From Cephalotus follicularis (taxonomy: Eukaryota > Streptophyta > Magnoliopsida > Oxalidales > Cephalotaceae): a stretch of DNA of 64,000 nucleotides. The notes beneath the pieces are model-generated. The model worked only from the letters and a program-made list of their open reading frames with translations, searched no databases and was not told the DNA's origin. Shown piece after piece: positions 46,892 to 59,330 of the stretch (within the stretch, counting starts at the first letter, position 1; each line of letters begins with the position of its first letter). The translations under genes and the position numbers were made by a program. Location: contig BDDD01000560.1 of the NCBI GenBank assembly GCA_001972305.1, positions 536,384 to 600,383 on the forward strand. Reading direction: 5' to 3'.

Positions 46892-48442
46892 TTAGCACGG
46901 GATCGGTGTTGAGAATCCTTTGTCTCCCTTGAACTGAAAGGTAGTTCCGTCGGGTAGACAAAAGTCCACAGTCTTGTGGTAACAATCCATACGAGCACGA
47001 TGCGCCGATAGCCAATCCATCCCCAATATTACATCGAAGTCACAGATAGGCAGCACAATCAGATCTGCGTATAGAGGGATGCCTGCCATAGACATCTCAC
47101 AACTCTTATATACCGAGTCAGTATACATAGAAGTCCCAGTCGGTGTACTTACATCAAGTATATAAGACAAACAGTCAGTGGTGACATCTAAGCAAGATGC
47201 AAAATGTGCAGATATAAATGAATGTGATGCACCTGAATCCATCAATACTCTAGCAGAATAACCAAATATGTACAGAGTACCTCCAACAACGGAAGTCGAC
47301 TCTGGAACCTCAGTCTGAGCAAGTACAAACACTCTACCTTTTGCAATGCCCTTGCCGGTATCTCTCCTCTGTGATGGTCCCGCGGCCACGCCGCTGCTGC
47401 TCCCCGGCCCAGTAGGTGCTGTAGCTGAACTCTTTGGGCAGTCTCTCACTGAATGACCAGATGCCCCACACCTCAAGCATAGCCCATTCATCCTCCAGCA
47501 ATCCTTCTGCAAGTGGCCCTTCCGACCACAGTGATAACAGGTTCCGGTTCTCGCATTACTCCCCTGACTAGGAGTGGCAGTCTGCCCAATTCTGTTCTTC
47601 GATGACTTACTCGGAGAACCACTACCCTGCCATTTCAAAGAAGCTGGTCTCGTCGGGTTCTGTTTAACTTGCTGCACCCGGGCCCTCTCTGCTCGGTCCT
47701 CACCAGATATGCTCTCCAGCAGCCTCGCCTTCTGAGCAACCTATGAGAAAGTACCCAGCTCCATAGCTCTAATCCTCGATCGAAGGTCCGGTCGCAAACC
47801 CTTCAAAAACCTTCGTATCTTCTTCTCATCATCAGCTACCAGATATGGTGAATGTCTGGATAGCTCCATAAACCTGGCCTGGTACTCGGCCACAGTCATC
47901 TCCCCTTGCCTTAACTCAAGAAGCTCACTCTCCCTCTGTTCTTGCTCCATCCGAGGTACATAGGAATCGAGGAACTTTGTCTGGAACCTCTCCCATGTGG
48001 CATCGAGTCCAACTGACTCCCATTTTGCCTTGACCATCTCCCACCAGTGAGTGGCCTCTCCCCAAAGACGGTACACGGCAAATTTCAGCTTCTGGGTGTC
48101 GGTGCAGTCCATCACCGTGAAAATCTTCTCTAGATCTTGAAGCCATCTCTCAGCAATTGTGGCATCAAGCTCTCCCCGGAAACTAGGTGGGTTCTATCTC
48201 ATGAATCTCTCGATATCCCTTCCGAATTGACTACCATCCTCTCCCGGGCAAAGATCGGGAGCTCTGTGTTGTGGCCGGGCTTGCGCGTAGTGATGGCGCA
48301 TCTCCTCCACATTGGCCATATGTTGTAGGAAGTAGTCAGCAATCCGGGTCATTGGGTCTCTATTGTCTTGAGGCACATTCACTCCTTCAGGGGCATTGAC
48401 TCCAGCGGCCCTAGCCCTACCTCGCGTTCTCCTTCGGTCCAT
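46892..48442 (-). pseudogene. Gag-protease frame of I (517 codons, two TAG)
   Basis: The start at 48442 (MDRRRTRGRARAAG) is the first ATG after the primer site. Gag core: ATHWWEMVKAKW and RFQTKFLDSYVP. Two CCHC zinc knuckles follow (CYHCGRKGHLQKDC and CLRCGASGHSVRDC). The protease has LMDSGASHSFIS and DVILGMDWL. Only two in-frame stops exist, both TAG at sites where the family has Gln (around 48194 and 47741), and no frameshift. The frame ends at TAA 46892-46894, shortly after the protease, where the deletion begins. Apart from those stops it is the freshest coding region of the retroelements here. Confidence 0.88.
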
Positions 48443-48539
48443 ATGTTCCTATAAGAAGGACGATGGTTAGTCACAACTTAACGAAAACAATTCATTGATT
48501 GCCAAGGAACTTATCCAAGCTAAGCATATAATGGAATAT

Positions 48540-48551
48540 GCTCTGATACCA
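48540..48551 (-). other. Primer binding site of I (initiator tRNA-Met)
   Basis: On the minus strand TGGTATCAGAGC is an exact match, four bases from the LTR end at 48556. Confidence 0.92.
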
Positions 48552-48555
48552 CTTC

Positions 48556-50331
48556 TGCCACACCCCGTCTTCCCACAACATAAAAGTGGTAAAGCAATCA
48601 ACAAATAAATCCGGCTTATGCAATTTTATCATAAATTTGAAACTTTCTGTATCCAACAATCACATGCGGAAGCATATGAAAATAAGCCGAATTAAAACAC
48701 ATCACGCATCCCATACTACGTGATGCCCGATAAACCAAACATAACTGTTGATCGCCCAAAAAGGAGCGTGAAATAAAGATACAATACAAGATAACAATTA
48801 TCCAAAGTTACAAAACCAAATAACACGATAAATGTTCAACATTCCAAAATAAGAGAATATAACAAGTCTTCTCTTTAAATTTCCGTGCATGCTCCATGTC
48901 AAGACCACTCCATCAATCTGTTACAGTAGGGGTTAGCCTTTGTCCTCACTCGGCTAAGTGAATAAATCCATAAATAAAGTTCAGGTAATAAGGCAATGAG
49001 TATCATGAATGAATGCATGATGATGAGCCATGTCATGTAATTTTCATAGTAAAAATACCTCCGTATATACATATAAAAATATATGCATGTTCGCAGTACA
49101 GTTATAACTAAACAGTTATATCAACACAAGCAGTAAATGAACATCAAATTTAAACTAAACAGGCGATTTCAAATGGCCGACTGCAATAAGCGTCACAGCC
49201 CAACGATTTTCCCAGAAAAGGAGTCGATGTCTTTATAAAAGACGTCGATGTCTTTTCCATTACAGAATGTGTTTTCCATGGTTTCAACACACCAAACCAT
49301 TTCTAAACCAATCCTTTACACAAGCTACACACGTATTCATGTATCTATACATGCATGATTAACTCGGTACATCACAGTAACATTTAAACAAGTCCCGAAC
49401 TTCAATCCAAACAATAACATGCAATTCACCATGCTATACATTAACTTAGAACTTGAAATGCATATATAAGTTCATCACTTTCCCCTACCTTTGATTTCAA
49501 GTTAGAAATCGAAAGTCCACCTCTTTTAGTACTCCAACAGGTCACTTGAATCCACAGGTACGCTTTGACAACTCCTGGTTCGTCCTGGCAGTTGGTGTGT
49601 AAGCTCCAAGCTCCAACAATGGCACACACACACACTTTTTCTATTTCTCTCTTCTCTCTTCCTTTCTGGTGTTATAAAACGAGAGAGAGAAGTGGGGAGG
49701 AATATCTATATGCAGATAGCTTCTTCCCACTCCTTTTCTTTTGTCAATACACAGGCCAACCCGAAATCTCTCCCACTTTCTATCTTTCTGCACATTCTTT
49801 TGTCTTCTTTTCATTTTCTTATGCAGATGGCATGTTAGGATGGCATGATCCTTGCATGTTCCATGTGAGAGTAGGTTTAGTGCTCATGGTCGGCACACAG
49901 GCATGTCCAACACGTTGAATCGCACCAGAAAAGGCGTTAGGTGAAGCCCTAAACAATTCCCTTCCCACGTTAACCTGCAGGCGAAGAACGTGCTGTCCAT
50001 TCGTACCAAAGGAGTCGACGTCTTCCCTTAGACGTCGATGTCTTTTCTCCTTTTGTAAGAAGGTGTTGAGGCCTCCTTCCCGAGTCAACGTGCATGCCCA
50101 TGCATTCACGTGTGGCCTGGCTCACAAAGGAGTCGACGTCTTTCCAAAAGACGTCGATGCCTTTCACCCAGAACGCTGCCGTTTCAAGTTAAACATACAC
50201 ATTCCATTTCTAAGTCCATAACTAGGGTTTGCAAGCATCTTTCGAGTCCAAAACTCAACATTATATATTAATCCAAATTTAATATTACATCATAATGGAA
50301 TATTACAATTAGGAAAATACCGGGCGTTACA
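48556..50331 (-). repeat. Right (5') LTR of I, complete 1776 bp
   Basis: It is bounded by TGCCACACCC and GGCGTTACA. Clusters of paired GTCGACGTCTTT motifs lie at 49220-49256 and 50011-50165. The stretch 49620-49800 is CT/AC-rich with a (CA)n run near 49625. No gene is supported. Confidence 0.9.
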
Positions 50332-50336
50332 GTTAC

Positions 50337-52034
50337 TACTAGGTGAAAGCCCACAGGACAATGAGGAATTAGGGGTGGAACCCTCTAAAGACAAGATTTG
50401 GGAAAAGGATCCAAACCTGAGAAGGGATCTCAGTAAGGCACTCCTCGTGAGAGGAGATCAGGCAAGATTTTGACAGCGTCTGAGAAATATGGTTTTCGCG
50501 CAAAAGGAACTGATAAATCTAAAGTCATCGATGATGACGAGCCTATCAGCTACAAAGGAAACAATGAAGAACACTTCTTTCTAGGCATGGGTGGGAGTCA
50601 TGAAATCCGAAATGGACGCCATATACGTCAACCGAGTATAGAACATGCTTAATGCTCTCATAAGCGGGTTGCCTAATGGTTGCATATATATCTTTAAGAG
50701 GAAGATAGGCGTTAATGGAAAAGGTTCAAACCTTTAAATCATAATGATTAAGTCCATTCGGATAATGCTTGTAATTGCCACTCATTATGGATATAACAAA
50801 TGGCATAAGGATGTCAAGATAACCTTGAAAAAGGACTATCTTGAAGAGGACATCTTAATGTCCCAAACCCAAGGGGTTTACAACCAATGAACATTAGCAC
50901 AGAGTGTGTGCTAACTCCTAAGGTTTGTGTATGACCTTATACAAGCCTCCTGTAGCTGAAACATGTATTTTTGATTTTATCAAAACGATGCTATGCCTTA
51001 AGTCTACCTGAAATAGGATATCCCAGATATCACTTTGTTGGTAATATACATAGATGACATTCTACACATTGGTAATGTTGTAGGTATGTTATTGTACAAT
51101 TAACCAAGAACTTCTGCAAAAGGATTTGGGAGAGACTTCCTACATTTTGAGAATGAAGATCTTAAGAGTAGATCAAATAGGTTGTTCAGACTTTCCCAAA
51201 GCTAGTACATCAGTAGGGTGCTGATATAGTATGGACTTCTGAATTCCACGTTTGGCTTACTGCCAATTGACCAAGGAATTCATCTTTCCAAGAGGATGTT
51301 GAAAGAGACGTCAGAGGAAAGTGTTGCATAAGTAGATTACCTTAAGCTTCGACTATAGGCTGCATCATGCAATATCATACTTTGTACAAAGCCTGACATC
51401 GTACAAGCCTAAGGATCTGGCTAGTCTATTATCAGTTCAATCCCTGTGAGAGACACTGGGAATGGTCAAAGAGATATGAGAGTGACTCAGGATTTCTTCT
51501 TGACATCTGGAGAAGATAGTGAATTGAATAAGAGTTATGTCGACTCTGATTTCATATGTGATATGATTGATCGTGACATCGTATCAGGATAAGTGATTGT
51601 CCTGAACGAAGGTGCTGTGTGAGTTGGAGGAGTCTACAATAGTGGGATACTGTTGACTCAACCATGCATAAGAGTATGTTATAACCTATGACACCGAAAA
51701 GTTGCTGTTTGGTAGCAGAAGTTCATTGTGGAACTTCATGTAGTTCCATCTATCGTTCATCTAGTTGTGTAGAGTGACGATGATGGGGGGCCTTTGCACA
51801 GGCTATGGAACCCAGGTCTCATTACCGCTCTAAACTTAAGAAACGGTATCATTATATTATATGATTCATGATATCGTATACAGAGGAAATATTATCCTAA
51901 AGAGATTTACGACTTGAGCAAATTTTTGTAGACCCACTGACCAATGCCATGAGCATTTGTAGTACTTGAGCGACATCGAAAGTGCGATGGGCTTAGGCTA
52001 AAGGTCTTTGTGGTTTGGGGGCCAAGTGGGAAAT
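50337..52034 (+). pseudogene. Copia G RT and RNase H remnants
   Basis: The copia pol order continues after I: RT opening block near 50560-50640, RT end near 51090-51200 (KDLGE-like), RNase H junction near 51420-51470, and the closing ADPLT-type motif at 51930-51950. Many stops and shifts are present. A polypurine tract (GGGGGCCAAGTGGGAAAT, 52017-52034) abuts the LTR. Confidence 0.75.
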
Positions 52035-52610
52035 TGTTAGAGTAGGGGTGTCCCTGCATGCCACGAGATGGCTCTGCACAAATATATATGTATGTATGAG
52101 ATGAACTCCTTAACTGGAGATATCTCTTTAAGCCGCGGGGTGGCTGCATGTGTGTATATTACACTCTCTATTTATACAATCTGAATTCTTTTTCGTGTTT
52201 AATAGTGCATATTCAATCAACAATGGTAACCCGCTATATGTATATCCCAAACCATCTTAAAAGGATCGTGTGATGACCATGTCATCCGAGTACGCATATA
52301 GTGCCCTGTCGTTCGAGGGGTTGGATCTCATGCCTAAGAGGTTATGAGAATGAGATCCTTACTCCCTTCTGATAGAACGTTCTAAGTTATAGGTTCACTT
52401 TCTTAGGAAAATAGATGAACCGCAAAGACTTGTCGTATTATGCTTGCTCCCGAATTTAGTGGAGAATGGACTATCTCATTACCATTTGGATTTATCCTAA
52501 AGCATAATGTGGGGTTCATGCTAAGGAGCATGAGACTGAACAGACCCACCATAGGAAACCTATTTGGAAAGTCATACCTATGTCAATAGGATTCCTATAG
52601 TCTCGGTAGT
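52035..52610 (+). repeat. 3' LTR of copia G, first segment
   Basis: It opens TGTTAGAGTAGGGG and matches 43688 onward with scattered differences. It is interrupted at 52611 by a solo Athila LTR and resumes at 54024. Confidence 0.87.
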
Positions 52611-54018
52611 TGTTTAGCATAAAAATGTGTTGTTTTTAATGCGTTATTTGTGATATTTTTATGCTTGGAATAGACTACTTTGGTTGTGTTATATTGATTT
52701 TCAGGTAAAAGAGCTAAATGACCAAAGTGCAAGAATACTACCCAAAAGTGTGCAAATTGGAGCTTAAAAGAGTAAAGATTGAAGAATGGACAAATTTTGC
52801 AGAAAACAGATCAAAAGCGTCGATGCCTTTCATTCACATCGATGTCTTTGCTGGCTTTAAACAATCACGTCGACGCCTTTCATAAGAAGTCGACATCTTT
52901 TCTGGGCAATGCAAAGAGCTATGAAGGAGGGATCGACGTCTTTCAACATACACATCGACATCTTTGTGCAAAATTGACCTGTAACTTCTGAAGCAAAAGC
53001 GTCGACGTCTTAAGCCATAGGAGTCGACGTCTTTCAATCGCATCTCAGTAATTCGCGACTTTTACCAAAAGACATCGACGCCTTTCAAGAGAAGTCGACG
53101 TCTTCCTCTGCAGCAGAAATACAAAGATTAGATTTTTGCCAGATTTTGTAACTAGGATTGCTTTATTTCCGTTTTTGATCAGTTTTGTAGTATATAAACA
53201 ACATATATCCGGCCAAATCATATATATGTAGAGTAGTGAAGAGGCTGAAGAACCCTAATTTCTCTTTGTCAATTTAGTTTTGTTTTACAATGTTTAGGAG
53301 CTAAACTTTTTAAGGTTTTAGGGAAGAACAAAGCCTAGATTGTTAATGTTTCAATTCCACCAATAAAAATCCTTGAATATTTGATTCGTTCTTCAATATT
53401 TCTGCCTTCGCACACACTTTGTTTGTCTGATTAAAATCCACAAACATCTTGTCGGTGAAGCTGAAAGTTGGCGAATAAATGGTGCTTAATTCAAGGGAGT
53501 CTACTCATACGATTTGTCGCAATGAACACACTTCGTATAGACCTAGCATGTCTACTCATACGTCTTGCCGCCGTCATTGCCGTACTTCGTATAGACCTAG
53601 CATGTCTACTCATACGTCTTGTCATCACCGCCGCACTCCGTATAGACCTAGCTCCCGTTGTTTATCAATGTATGATCGTTCAACTTCATGGAATTGTTCA
53701 ATACAATCTATGGTGAGTTTCTATATCCTAAAACCATTTCTTTATTATATATTCTCTTCACTTTTATTCATTGCATGCTTTATTTCTTAGTATTTTGAAT
53801 TCAACGCTTTTAATTATCGATGTTTTAATTTCTTGTTTTGATTATTTATTTTACTTTGCATAATTAGGAGTAGTTTTTAATAGTTTATCTCAAATTTGGT
53901 ATACTTCGCCTAGGTTGGATAAATCACAACTTGTTTACGTTTCCCCGCGTTCGACCCGTTACTGCATGATCCGTGCACTTGCGGCTATAAATTTTAAAAC
54001 ATTCTTTTTACGTGAACA
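52611..54018 (+). mobile_element. Solo LTR of the Athila-like D family
   Basis: It runs from TGTTTAGCATAAAA to CGTGAACA, 1408 bp, aligning with 35176-36589. Flanks GTAGT (52606-52610) and TTAGT (54019-54023) are the target copies with one change; the empty site is seen at 44254-44262. It carries the TCGACG array (52815-53105), a TATA box and the 51-bp minisatellite (53499-53655). Confidence 0.93.
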
Positions 54019-54023
54019 TTAGT

Positions 54024-55896
54024 GTATAGTCTATGGTGACTAGTAGACCATTCGTGGAGCTACGTTGTATCGTTAGCCCTGAGCGGCTGGCATGCATTGT
54101 GTTGTGACTGCTTGGCTTTGATTTCTGCCTTCCCTAGGACTAGCCATGTGTTGGAAAAAGGGTTGTCTTTGGGCCTTGTGGGAGCTTCATGGAGATGTAT
54201 GGGCGAGTTCGCAATAAGGGATCATCATACCCGTATGAGGGGTGATCAACTCTATATTATTTATGTCCGTTGAGATTCTAAAAACCAGATAAGGTATAGG
54301 CAGACTGGAAACGGGGTTTTCGGGGATTTTTTTCGAAAGTCTCAATGCGCACAAAAATTTATAGTTATCGCGGCTTTACCTAGGGGTGACAGTATTCCGA
54401 ACCCTAGGTCATGGTCGGAGCTAAGTATGACGTAGGATACTTGACACATATGCCGATGACTGTTGGGATAGTCGTACTAGAATTCATGGGATGTTTTGAG
54501 AAATTTATAGTCCTACCGGATTCAAACCGGGCTTTCGGGTCCCACTGATTATTGGAAAAGTGACGAATGCTACACACATGCTAGCTTGACGAAAAATCTA
54601 GTTTTAACTAGTATATATTAATTTGGTATTAGTGGTATATTTATTTATTTAAATTTACCACCGTATTGTCAAATTTATATATTAAGAGAAACCGCAGTGG
54701 GAGTATGTTTAACATACGTTTTTGCGGGGTGCACATATTTTTAACACGAGAGAGTTTTATGTACTATTATGTTATACATATAATAAAATAGAAATGAGAC
54801 AATTTAATTTTTTAATTTTGTCTTTGGCGTTTAGGACACGATAGTGCGCCTGGTACGCGCAAAACAGGGGAGACGCACGAATGCGTGCGCAGCACTTGGA
54901 CGGCGCTTCCGGTGGAAGAAGACGACGCCGCTGGTGTCGGTGGCTGGGGAAAGAGGCGGCCTCTCATCCACGGTAAGCCTCTCTCCTTCTCTCTCCCTGT
55001 TTTCTCTTCTCTCTCTCTGTTTGACCGAGACGCATTTTTCAACTTCCCACTGTCGGCGTCTCTTCCGTCGCCGACAGTCACCGTGGGTGGAGCCAACCTT
55101 TGGCTCTACCTACCTTGACCTTAGATTAGGTTTTTCCTGGTGTTGTTTGCTCGGTTTTGTGCGCACAGAGTCAACCCTGGCGACTCAGTGCCCTTTGCGC
55201 CGTGACTCGGCCTTCCGCGCCGTTTCATGGCGAGTCTTGTGGTTGGTTTTGTCGGCCATGCTTTGTAGGTGCTGGTTGTGGTGGTGCAGTGTCACAGAGA
55301 TCGCCTTTTCGCCAGGTGGGTTGACTCGCTGCCATCTGTTCCCCACGTTCCAGGACCAGTCTCGCCGAGTCTCGGCCACCAGTGTCTTTGTTGGGTGTTT
55401 GGCGTCCACATATGTTGTCGCCGGTCCTTGACGAGTCGTCCAAGTCACACTGAGTCCGAACCCAGCGAGTCCCCGCCACTGTTCACCGCCGTCTGGGGCG
55501 CTTCTCACCCTGTCTCCACTAGAAACTAGCTAATCGGATTTTTTGGAGCCGTTGGTGTCTTGGTTGAAGTTTTCGTGGACTGGCCGGAAACTGGCAGTGG
55601 AGCCGATAACCGGCAGTTGCTTCGGCAAGCATGTAGCGGAAAAGTGATGGAGCCGCCAACGTTGGTATGATTCCTGTTTATATGTTTCCGCTGTGTTTAT
55701 GTTGTGAAAAGTGGATGTATGCTTGTTTACGTTAGTTCGTTTGAATATTAAACGGAGATCCTAGGCGCATAGATTTTGGTAGTAAGATGTAATTGTGAAC
55801 CTTGACTTGCAGTCTTGGTGGTTTTTGAAAAATTAAAATTATACACACTTGCATCCTAGACCCAAAATCGATCGGGACCCTTCCCTGGTTACAACA
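54024..55896 (+). repeat. 3' LTR of copia G, second segment
   Basis: The segment 54840-55680 is unusually GC-rich and has several overlapping open frames on both strands, but no protein family. GACTC/GAGTC motifs recur at 55170-55490. The terminal 150 bp resemble the start of copia H's LTR in reverse. It ends TTACAACA followed by CGCTG. Confidence 0.83.
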
Positions 55897-55901
55897 CGCT
55901 G

Positions 55902-56614
55902 ATCGGGCGCATCATAATCCCTTGAACACTAATACTCACCTTTCAATCTAGAACGTAGTATAAAGCACTCATTTCCAGTGGACGATAAAATATTTTTTCT
56001 AACACAATCATTAATGTAAACAATCGAATACCATGGAAACACATGCATTCAGACATTTATGCAGTAGTACAAGTAGGTACTAGAACCTACCTTTAAATCG
56101 TCGAGACTTGATCCTTACAAGCTCTAGTTTCCAGAATCCTCATCTATATTCTCCTTCCTTGCCATTAGACACGAACAGCTGCTCCTCAGACTTCTTAACC
56201 GAGCTCTTGTCTTCATAATTGTTCCTTCGCTCACAGAATCATTCATTTCATGTCGCTCTCAAGGTTATAAGTGAGGGAATTTAAACGGTAGTGGAGAGGA
56301 GAGACAATAATTCTCTAGACAATGACATACTCTTGTCTCCTTCCCCAAAAGTTGCAGCAGCCGTCCCCACTGCATCACTTTCCATTATATAAACATATGG
56401 TGGAAGGCTTTGGAACTTCCTACACATTTCCAACCGCCTCACTAAAACGTGGGCTGAGGATTAGAGTCGGACCAACCATTTTCTTTCTCTTCCTTGGACC
56501 ACATTCGGCCCAAGGCTCCCTTTTTCTCTAATTATCACAATTTGGCCCAATACCATAAGGCTCATTTCAAAGCCCAAAACCATTCCTTTCCTTGTAAAAA
56601 TTTCGGGTGTTACA
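55902..56614 (-). repeat. Left LTR of gypsy F, last segment
   Basis: It continues the F LTR after copia G and ends GGGTGTTACA, which on the minus strand is the opening TGTAACACCC next to the polypurine tract. Confidence 0.85.
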
Positions 56615-56630
56615 ATCCTCCCCCCTTTAA
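56615..56630 (-). other. Polypurine tract of gypsy F
   Basis: On the minus strand AAAGGGGGGAGGAT directly precedes the 3' LTR. Confidence 0.88.
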
Positions 56631-56656
56631 GAGAATCTTTTCCTAAGATTCTATGG

Positions 56657-57700
56657 TTAAAACAGGTGAGGATATGTCACTTTCATATCATCCTCCCGGT
56701 CCCATGTAGCTTCCTCAATTCCATGACATTGCCACAATACCTTCACTAATGGAACACTTTTGCTCCTCAACTGTTTCACTTGGCGATTAAGGATTCGGAC
56801 AGGAGTCTCAATAAAGCACATGTCCGGTTCTAACTGTAATGATTCCCACTGACGCAGAGGAGAAGGGTTGGGCTCGTATTTCCTTAACATTGAAACATGA
56901 AACACATCATGCGCATTCGATAAACTGGGAGGCAAGGCAAGTCGGTAGGCCATCATACCTACACTTTCAAGGATCTCAAAAGGTCCTATAAAGCGAGGAG
57001 ATAACTTTCCTTTCTTTCCAAACCTCATAATACCTTTAAAAGGTGAGACCTTAAGAAAAACATGATCTCCCACTGCAAATTCCAGTTCTCTTCTGCAGTG
57101 ATCCGCATAACTTTTCTGTCTACTTTGTGCCGTTAAAAGCCTTTCTCTTATCATTTTAGCCCTTTCTGTTGTTTCTTGCACCAACTCTGGTCCCAATAGA
57201 CTCTGTTCACCAACTTCGAACCAACATATTGGGGCTCTAAATTTTCGTCCATAAAGAGGCTCGAATGGGGCCATTCCAATGTTGGCATGTAAGCTGTTAT
57301 TATATGAGAATTCCACTAACGGCAGATGTGTATCCCAACTGCCACCCCAAACCATTGCACATGCTCTAAGCATGTGTTCCAGAGTTTGAATGGTCCTCTT
57401 AGACTTACCATCAGTCTGGGGATGGAAAGCGGTACTAAAATGGAGTTGGGTACCAAGAGCTGCTTTCAATTTCTTCTAGAATCGAGACGTAAATTGAGGG
57501 TCCCTGTCAGATACTAAACTAATCGGTACACTATGAAGTCTCACAATTTCTGCTATATATAAAGTTGCCAACCATTCAAGGGAGTAGGTTGTCTTGATCG
57601 TGAGGAAATGAGCAGATTTAGAAAAGTGGTCAACGATCACCCATATAGCATCATGGTTGGTCCTCGTTCTCGGTAAGCCAGTCACAAAATCCACGGTGAT
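56657..57700 (-). pseudogene. Integrase and chromodomain-like tail of gypsy F
   Basis: On the minus strand MDFVTGLPR and the core (57476-57694) are followed, after one stop near 57476, by a 270-codon frame (57469-56657). That frame has TDGKSKRTIQTLEHML with the catalytic Glu position altered, LVEFSYNN, GRKFRAP, GPFEILE, HDVFHVSML and the terminal KVLWQCHG...EATWDRE...YPHLF tail. In SERTIQ the family Glu is replaced by Lys, so the catalytic triad would be broken even without the stop. Confidence 0.9.
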
Positions 57701-57739
57701 GTGTTCCCATTTCCATTGTGCTATAGGTAAGGGTTGGAG

Positions 57740-58500
57740 TAACCCCGCTGATCTTTGATGTTATGCTTTAATTTGCTGACATGTCAAGCAAGAAGTAACA
57801 TATTCAGCTATTTCCCTTTTCATACCATTGCACCAATAGCCAAGCTTCAAATCTCGATACATCTTGGTCACTCTCTGAATGTACCAAAAATTTGGAGCTG
57901 TGAGCTTGTGACAAGAGCTCATCTTTCAATTCTTTGTCATTGGGAACACAAATTCTTTCTCGATATCTGATCAATCTGTTACTTTGTATTGAGAAGTCAG
58001 ACTTAAGTCGACCTTGTCCATCCAATGCCATTTTGAGCAGATTTTCGTCTTTGCTTTGAGCTTCTCTCATTCTGTCCATCAACCATGCATGTACCTGAAT
58101 ATGAGAAATCGTGAGACATGCTAGACGTCGACTTAACACGTCTGCTACAACTTTAGCTTTTCCTGGATGGTACTGAATTTCACAATTATAATCATTGAGC
58201 AATTCCATCCATCTTCTTTGTCTCATATTCAAATCTTTCTGTGAAAATAGATACTTTAAGCTTTTGTGATCGGTGTACACCTAAAACTTCTTACCATATA
58301 AGTAATGCCTCCATTTTCGTAGAGCAAATACAACTGCTGCCAACTCCAGATCATGGGTAGGATAATTCTCTTCATGGGACTTCAATTTCCTTGAGGCGTA
58401 AGTGATCACCCTCCCATTCTGCATCAAGCCACATCCCAAGCCACTGCCTGATGCATCGCTGTAAATCAAAAAACCTTCACTACCTTATGGTAAAGCCACG
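57740..58500 (-). pseudogene. RNase H and integrase zinc-finger region of gypsy F
   Basis: The minus frames 58469-58281 and 58280-57804 contain [56 protein letters not shown] and the tether [15 protein letters not shown]. One stop separates the two, at about 58281. The HHCC zinc region is partly frame-broken near 57800. Confidence 0.88.
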
Positions 58501-59330
58501 ATTGGTGCAGAAGTCAAACGATGCTTTGGCTCCTGAAAGCTCCATTCACACTGTTCATTCCATTCAAATACTCCATATTCTGTGTCAATCGGGTCAGGGG
58601 TGTAGCTTTGCGTGAGAATCCTTCAACAAAATGACGGTAGTATCCTACCAAGCTTAAGAAGGTCTGGACCTCCGTCACTTTCATTAGTCATTTCCGGTCC
58701 TTAACCGCTTTGATCTTTGGAGGATCTACCGATAATCCGACACTGGATATAATATGACCGAGAAAAGCTACCTCTGACAACTAGAATTCACATTTACTAA
58801 ACTTGGCATATAACCGGTGATCTTTGAGAGTTTGCAATGCCAAGCGTATGTGTTCTCCTTGTTCTTCTATCGTCTTTGAATATACCAGGATATCATTGAT
58901 GAAGACTATAATAAATCGATCAAGATATGGACTAAATATTCAATTCATTAAACTCATAAATACAAGGGCATTAGTCTCCCCGAACGGCATTACCGCAAAT
59001 TCATAATGTCCATAACGTGATCTAAAAGTTGTCTTCGGAATATCTTCCTTTCTAACCCTTAGTTGATGATATCTGTATCTCAGAACAAATTTATAGAACA
59101 CCATTGATCCTTTCAATTGATCAAACAACTCGTCAATATGCGGTAGCGGGTATTTGGTTTTGATAGTCACCTTATTAAGCTGTCGATAATTGATGCACAT
59201 TCGTAACGATCCATCCTTATTTTTGTCAAATAAGACTGGCGCTCTCCACGGGGATATACTTGGTCTAATGACACCTTTAACAAGTAACTCATGCAGCTGC
59301 ACTTTCAGTTCCTTTAATTCCGAAGGGGCC
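58501..59330 (-). pseudogene. Reverse transcriptase of gypsy F
   Basis: The frame 59578-58940 covers [28 protein letters not shown] and [10 protein letters not shown], then the MPFG block with a small deletion in the following NAP motif. The catalytic I-D-D box falls near 58880-58920 in a stop-ridden part. Downstream palm and thumb parts are degenerate to about 58500. Confidence 0.88.

Larger units (their letters stand above)
46121..50331 (-). mobile_element. Young gypsy element I (minus), gag-protease only
   Basis: It has a perfect target duplicate GTTAC at 46116-46120 and 50332-50336. The right LTR (1776 bp) is complete. The left LTR keeps only 584 bp, and RT, RNase H, integrase, polypurine tract and the U3 side of that LTR are missing. 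Over the 584 shared bases I count three differences, so insertion was recent, and because both target copies survive the deletion probably came later or entered with the element. Confidence 0.9.
43688..55896 (+). mobile_element. Ty1/copia element G (plus strand)
   Basis: It opens TGTTAGAGTAGCGG and ends TTACAACA. Target copies CGTTG (43683-43687) and CGCTG (55897-55901) differ at one base, and the F LTR rejoins across them. It contains a truncated 5' LTR, decayed gag-protease-integrase-RT-RNase H, and a 3' LTR of about 2450 bp split by a solo Athila LTR. Gypsy I interrupts it between integrase and RT. Confidence 0.87.

Noticed and set aside
54844-55431. A 195-codon open frame in a GC-rich stretch
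   Set aside because: It lies inside the 3' LTR of copia G, overlaps other long frames on both strands, has no domain, and reflects low stop density in GC-rich LTR DNA.
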